A DNA stretch of 53,099 nucleotides, taken from positions 1-53,099 of the forward strand of contig JAABRE010000032.1 in assembly GCA_011391125.1 (NCBI GenBank), written 5' to 3'. Source of the DNA: Synechococcales cyanobacterium S06. Lineage in GTDB: Bacteria; Cyanobacteriota; Cyanobacteriia; Cyanobacteriales; JAABRE01. Made by a program: the position numbers and the translations under genes. Below are positions 49,659-53,099 of this stretch, in pieces (within the stretch, counting starts at the first letter, position 1; each line of letters opens with the position of its first letter). A model generated the notes under the pieces. The model had not been told where the DNA came from, did no database searches, and saw only the letters and a program-made list of their open reading frames with translations.

Positions 49659-50708
49659 ATGAATCAATCAAAGAATTATTCAACAGCTAATCAAATAAAT
49701 TTTGAAACCGCTAAAATTCTTGTCATTGAAGAAACTATCTTTAGTCGTCTGGCGATTATTGATCTATTATCCACAGAAGGTTATGAAGTTTATGAAAGTG
49801 ATGGTAATTGTCAAATATTAAAGCAAGTTTTAAAGATTGATCCCGACTTAATCTTATTAGGTTTAATGAGTTCTCAAGTCCTTAGTTTTGACCTTTGTAA
49901 ACAGTTAAAAGAAAACCCACAAACCTGTTTAATTCCGATCATTTTTACCAGTGTTTCCGATGAGAATACCCTACGTTTAAAATGTTTTGAAGCAGGAGGT
50001 GATGATTTTTTAACTAAACCATTAGATAGAATGTTATTGAAAACAAGAGTAAAATCTTTAATTAAACAAAAAAAACTTAATGAAAACTTAGATCAAACAG
50101 AACAAGTATTATTTTCCATAGCAAGAGCCATTGAAAGTAGATATTATACCTCTGAAAAAAATAGTTGTAAATTAGGAGATTTAGCTCAAGAATTTGGCTT
50201 ATTTCTAAATTTAACGACCTCAGAAATACATGATCTAATTTGTGCAGCCTATCTTCATGATATTGGAACAATATTAATTCCTGATGCGGTTATTTTTAAG
50301 CAAGAAAAACTAACAGAATCCGAACAAGAAATGTTAAAACAACACGTATTATTCGGAGAGAAAATTTGTCAACCACTGAAAAATAAACAAGGAGTAATCT
50401 CAATTATACGTCATCATCACGAACGAAGAGATGGTAGTGGTTATCCCGATGGTTTAATCGGTGATCTTATTCCTTGGTTAGCACAAATATTTCAAATCTT
50501 AGATATTTATCACGCTTTAACCAGTGAAAGACCTCACAAAAAAGCTTTAAATTGTCAAAAAGCTTTAGACATTTTAAAAGAAGAAACTCTCAAAGGTTGG
50601 CGCAATGGCTATTTAGTCGAACAATTTAGTTTATTTATCAGCAATTATCGAAAACAAGAACATTTAACCGTTAAAAATTCTCTGCATAATTGGCAACAAG
50701 CAAGTTAA
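49659..50708 (+). CDS. Degenerate response-regulator receiver fused to HD-GYP-type domain
   Basis: The 349-residue protein has a receiver fold (about 18-130) and an HD-GYP phosphohydrolase-like domain (about 145-330), which in active members cleaves cyclic di-GMP. In the receiver the phospho-acceptor Asp is Gly (PDLILLGLMSS, G68) and the acidic pair is EE, while Thr 97 and Lys 120 remain. In the HD domain the HD pair (YLHDIGTILIPD), HHHERRDGSGYPDGL and ILDIYHALTSERPHKKAL are present, but the usual N-terminal GHSxRV ligand region reads SEKNSCKLGD. It may signal without phosphorylation. It ends at a strong hairpin. Confidence 0.88.
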   Translation: MNQSKNYSTANQINFETAKILVIEETIFSRLAIIDLLSTEGYEVYESDGNCQILKQVLKIDPDLILLGLMSSQVLSFDLCKQLKENPQTCLIPIIFTSVSDENTLRLKCFEAGGDDFLTKPLDRMLLKTRVKSLIKQKKLNENLDQTEQVLFSIARAIESRYYTSEKNSCKLGDLAQEFGLFLNLTTSEIHDLICAAYLHDIGTILIPDAVIFKQEKLTESEQEMLKQHVLFGEKICQPLKNKQGVISIIRHHHERRDGSGYPDGLIGDLIPWLAQIFQILDIYHALTSERPHKKALNCQKALDILKEETLKGWRNGYLVEQFSLFISNYRKQEHLTVKNSLHNWQQAS

Positions 50709-50710
50709 TC

Positions 50711-50751
50711 AATTAAAACCAGTTTAATTGACAATTAAACTGGTTTTAATT
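50711..50751 (+). terminator. Long perfect hairpin after the HD-GYP gene
   Basis: AATTAAAACCAGTTTAATTG and its exact reverse complement flank a single A, a 20-bp stem beginning 2 bp past the stop codon. The 3' arm ends GGTTTTAATT. It is likely a terminator or a stabilising 3' structure. Confidence 0.75.
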
Positions 50752-51234
50752 ATTAGATTAGACCCATTTATTTCTGTTAATTTTTGTAATTTTTTCTGTT
50801 TTTTTTTCCCAAAAATGTTAATATGAAAATAAGCGAATCAATATTTTTTCACTAGGGTTAGTTTCTTTTTTATTTTATAGGAAAGTAATCAAACATCTAT
50901 CCTGCGACAAATTAGTTTTTGTTCATTGTGAACATTTTTTATTTTTGCGCAACACCGATGTTTTGCGAGCTTCACACCCTGGCGGGTGTCCGCTAACATT
51001 GCGCCCGGATTCTTTGCGCAATCGAACCGTCATCTTTTTTATTTTCCTAGTTTAATTGTAACAAATTAGGGTAAAAATTACCACTTTTGTAACAAATATT
51101 TACATTAATTCTTAACAGCTTGATAGGAACTAAAGAACCTAGCTAAAGTGGAGAAGGATTGATAATTAACAATTGACAATTAACAAGGGATAATTGATAA
51201 TTGATAACGGAATAACTGATAACTGATAACTGAA
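50752..51234. other. 483-bp spacer upstream of glmU with a GC-rich structured patch
   Basis: This region is mostly AT-rich, with a GC-rich island at 50945-51030 described separately, and CAGTTATCAG/GATAACTGATAACTG-type repeats (51160-51232) directly before glmU. No open frame is credible. The glmU promoter probably lies between about 51050 and 51140, where a TTGATAG-type element cannot be assigned with certainty. Confidence 0.5.
50945..51030. ncRNA. GC-rich structured segment, possible RNA or diverged repeat
   Basis: The segment is bounded by TTGCGCAA (50945-50952) and TTGCGCAA (51014-51021). Inside, ACACCC (50974-50979) and GGGTGT (50984-50989) form a hairpin with a 4-nt loop. It is followed by ATCGAACCGTCATC and TTTTTTATTTT. 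The composition stands out sharply from the surroundings. It may be a small RNA ending in the T-rich run, or a decayed family B element, since GCGCAACA and CGAACC recur. Not assigned to a family. Confidence 0.3.
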
Positions 51235-52584
51235 ATGGTAGCCGTAGCAATTCTAGCCGCAGGTCGTGGAACTCGCATGAAATCTGACTTACCCAAAGTA
51301 TTACATAAATTGGGCGGGCGATCGCTCGTCGAACGTACTTTGGCAAGTTGCAACTTACTTAAACCCAGCCGAAGCTTAATCATCGTGGGTTATCAAGCTA
51401 ATTTAGTCATCGAAAATTTGCGTCAAAATGAGGGACTCGAATTTGTCAACCAAACTGAACAACTCGGCACTGGTCACGCAATCCAACAACTTATACCCCA
51501 TTTAAGGGACTTTAACGGCGATTTATTAGTCTTAAATGGAGATGTGCCCTTATTACGACCAGAAACCCTCGAAAAATTCTTAAAAATCCACAAAAATAAC
51601 CAAAATGCTGCCACTTTACTAACTGCAAATTTACCAGATCCCACCGGTTATGGCCGAGTTTTCTGTGATAGTAATAACATAGTCAGCCAAATTGTCGAAC
51701 ATCGCGATTGTACTGACGCTCAAAAACAGAATCACCGCATCAACGCCGGGGTATATTGTTTTAATTGGCCAAAATTAGCCCAAGTATTGCCCAAATTAAG
51801 CGCCAATAACGACCAACAGGAATATTATTTAACCGAAGTAGTTGACTATCTTAACCCTGTTATGGCGGTGGATGTTGAAGATGCCCTCGAAATTACTGGC
51901 ATCAATGACCGCCGACAATTAGCAACGGCTTATGATATTTTACAAATCAGAGTCAAAGATAATTGGATGAAAGCCGGAGTCACCTTTATTGACCCCGATA
52001 GTACAACAATTGACGATACTGTGCAAATAGCTCCGGATGTGATCATTGAACCCCAAACCCATTTACGAGGTGAAACAATCATCGGTCAAGGTAGTAGAAT
52101 CGGTCCCGGAAGTTTAATTGAAAATAGCACCATTGGCGAGAATGTTACGGTACTCTATTCCGTCATTACCGATAGTCAAGTACAATCAAATTCCAGGGTT
52201 GGTCCTTATGCCCACTTACGAGGTCATGTTAACATTGGCCAAGCTTGCCGCATTGGTAACTTCGTCGAACTGAAAAACAGTCAACTCGGAGCTAATACCA
52301 ATGTCGCTCATTTATCCTACATCGGTGACGCAACTTTAGGCAATCGCGTAAACATCGGAGCAGGTACAATTACCGCCAACTATGATGGCGTAAACAAACA
52401 TCGCACCCAGATTGGCGATAATAGCAAAACTGGCTCAAATAGCGTCTTAGTCGCTCCCGTAACCTTGGGGGAAAATGTCACCGTTGCCGCAGGTTCTGTC
52501 GTCACCAAAGACGTAGAAGACGACAGCTTGGTTATTGCGAGAGCCCGTCAAATTGTCAGAAAAGGCTGGAGACAACAGAAGTAA
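51235..52584 (+). CDS. glmU: Bifunctional N-acetylglucosamine-1-phosphate uridyltransferase / glucosamine-1-phosphate acetyltransferase
   Basis: The 449-residue enzyme makes UDP-N-acetylglucosamine for peptidoglycan. The N-terminal nucleotidyltransferase has [20 protein letters not shown] and [15 protein letters not shown], and [11 protein letters not shown] follows. The C-terminal left-handed beta-helix of hexapeptide repeats begins near residue 250 ([20 protein letters not shown]), with the acetyltransferase landmarks [12 protein letters not shown] and [12 protein letters not shown]. Length is normal. The start ATG 51235 follows a TGATAACTGATAACTGAA repeat without a strong ribosome-binding site. 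Confidence 0.97.
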   Translation: MVAVAILAAGRGTRMKSDLPKVLHKLGGRSLVERTLASCNLLKPSRSLIIVGYQANLVIENLRQNEGLEFVNQTEQLGTGHAIQQLIPHLRDFNGDLLVLNGDVPLLRPETLEKFLKIHKNNQNAATLLTANLPDPTGYGRVFCDSNNIVSQIVEHRDCTDAQKQNHRINAGVYCFNWPKLAQVLPKLSANNDQQEYYLTEVVDYLNPVMAVDVEDALEITGINDRRQLATAYDILQIRVKDNWMKAGVTFIDPDSTTIDDTVQIAPDVIIEPQTHLRGETIIGQGSRIGPGSLIENSTIGENVTVLYSVITDSQVQSNSRVGPYAHLRGHVNIGQACRIGNFVELKNSQLGANTNVAHLSYIGDATLGNRVNIGAGTITANYDGVNKHRTQIGDNSKTGSNSVLVAPVTLGENVTVAAGSVVTKDVEDDSLVIARARQIVRKGWRQQK

Positions 52585-52654
52585 GAAGTAATAAGTAAGA
52601 AGTAAGAAGTTAAGAAGTTAATTAACAGACCTCTTGCGAAACTACGAAAATCTG

Positions 52655-52776
52655 TCATACTGAGTCCCGCAGCACAGCGAAGGAGTGCTACGCACCACCG
52701 AAGGTGTTCACGAAGAATCACCGAGATATTTCGCTACACTTACAGTTCCTTCGGGGTGCTGCGGAACTCAGTATGA
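52655..52776. repeat. Large foldback repeat with TCATACTGAGT ends
   Basis: TCATACTGAGTCCCGCAGCAC (left) and GTGCTGCGGAACTCAGTATGA (right) are near-perfect inverted ends (one mismatch, bounding about 122 bp). The inside holds CGAAGG / CCTTCG and CGAAGAATC words, typical of a widespread bacterial dispersed repeat. It is GC-richer than its surroundings and directly abuts the 3' end of the group II intron. Confidence 0.8.
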
Positions 52777-53099
52777 GAAAAGTCGGCAGGTGTGTTACCA
52801 CGTCCTGCCGCTTATCCGTAACTGAGCGTGAGATTTTCACCTCACTCAGCTACTCAACAAAACTACCCTTGTCATGGGAGCTTCTTTTACCGGTTATGAG
52901 TTATTAAGTTTTGACTTTGTTATGTTTATTAACCTTTAAGTTGGTTTTCCTCTGGTCAATACTTCCGTCCTCTTTGGTCTTTGTATCGTGACAGTGACCA
53001 TGAAGTAATTGTAGGTTTTTATATTCATCTTTGCCTCCTAGGCTTTTCGGGATAATATGGTCTACCTCCATTACTCCATCATTAAGAAAATACAACCCA
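52777..53099 (-). mobile_element. Group II intron, 3' part, cut by window edge
   Basis: On the minus strand, after the stop codon of an HNH-containing maturase, domain V is recognisable at 52818-52853 (GTAGCTGAGTGAGGT, GAAA tetraloop, ATCTCACGCTCAGTTAC). Domain VI (CGGCAGG...CCTGCCG, 52784-52810) follows. The exact 3' splice boundary (about 52775-52783) cannot be fixed. The rest of the intron is outside the window. An HNH domain argues for a retrohoming-competent class rather than class C. Confidence 0.75.
52904..53099 (-). CDS. Group II intron-encoded maturase, C-terminal HNH endonuclease domain, partial
   Basis: The frame is open to the right edge and encodes GLYFLNDGVMEVDHIIPKSL followed by GGKDEYKNLQLLHGHCHDTK TKEDG, then a basic tail ending KVNKHNKVKT. 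DHIIP and LLHGHCHDTK form the zinc-finger HNH nuclease typical of the C-terminus of group II intron reverse transcriptases. There is no true start here; the apparent TTG at 53095 is internal. It would cut the target strand during retrohoming. The reverse transcriptase domain lies beyond the window. Confidence 0.85.
   Translation of the reverse strand, partial: GLYFLNDGVMEVDHIIPKSLGGKDEYKNLQLLHGHCHDTKTKEDGSIDQRKTNLKVNKHNKVKT

Noticed and set aside
52704-52907. 67-codon plus-strand open frame
   Set aside because: It spans a foldback repeat and the group II intron domains V and VI, so it is not a gene.

Overview
The window is a typical stretch of a low-GC cyanobacterial chromosome. Cytochrome b6f genes (petC-petA) lie next to a DUF3067 gene and tatC. 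ClpS, a Psb32-type protein, a probable photosystem I accumulation factor, a cyanoexosortase, KGK-domain and COP23-domain proteins and many GCGATCGC (HIP1) octamers all point to cyanobacteria. The AT-rich codon use and A/T-rich spacers suggest a unicellular Geminocystis/Cyanobacterium/Synechocystis-like lineage; that genus-level placement is inference only. I found no rRNA, tRNA or CRISPR array.

Layout. Positions 1-1268 are a graveyard: an ISAs1-type insertion sequence, itself broken by a 124-bp MITE, beside the 3' remnant of a type ISP restriction-modification gene. From 1.6 to 7.7 kb come a CPA1 antiporter, petA, petC, DUF3067, tatC and clpS. From 8 to 11.2 kb a minus-strand run holds an ABC permease, a DegT aminotransferase and cyanoexosortase B; a PEP-CTERM protein, its likely substrate class, is 4 kb away. 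From 11.3 to 21.7 kb lie a trypsin/COP23 fusion, PBP2, a DALR-domain protein, a Crp/Fnr regulator, SufE, a MEKHLA protein, an epimerase, a bestrophin and a GNAT enzyme.

Positions 22.0-26.5 kb are a minus-strand stress island of eight small genes: an lmo0937-type membrane peptide, two exported CsbD-like proteins, a BON lipoprotein, a YflT-like membrane protein, a BON protein with a membrane anchor, and two cytosolic CsbD proteins. From 27 to 37.5 kb come a thioredoxin-fold thylakoid protein, metabolic enzymes, a PAS/GAF/GGDEF cyclase and a pair of M16 peptidases. From 37.7 to 40.9 kb two KGK proteins follow a bacterial dynamin closely resembling SynDLP. From 41 to 52.6 kb are YqhA, Psb32, DUF4346, RsmG, an ABC ATPase, a TPR protein, NADAR, an LCP ligase, a HicB-like protein, a MobA-methyltransferase fusion, a degenerate REC/HD-GYP protein and GlmU. 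The right edge cuts a group II intron whose 3' end is present.

The spacers are unusually repeat-rich. I separate at least five families: (A) a 124-bp MITE with TA duplications; (B) hairpins built on GCGCTTTAGCGC; (C) GGTGGGTTA...TAACCCACC elements, including an exact 80-bp direct repeat; (D) TAGCATTTTCTGAT-ended elements with a G-rich core; (E) AAATCCGATTTC hairpins, one of which encodes a protein tail. Family A has two copies differing at two bases, which points to recent movement. The strongest biological leads are the CsbD/BON island, the MobA-methyltransferase fusion, the SynDLP-KGK neighbourhood and these mobile repeats.
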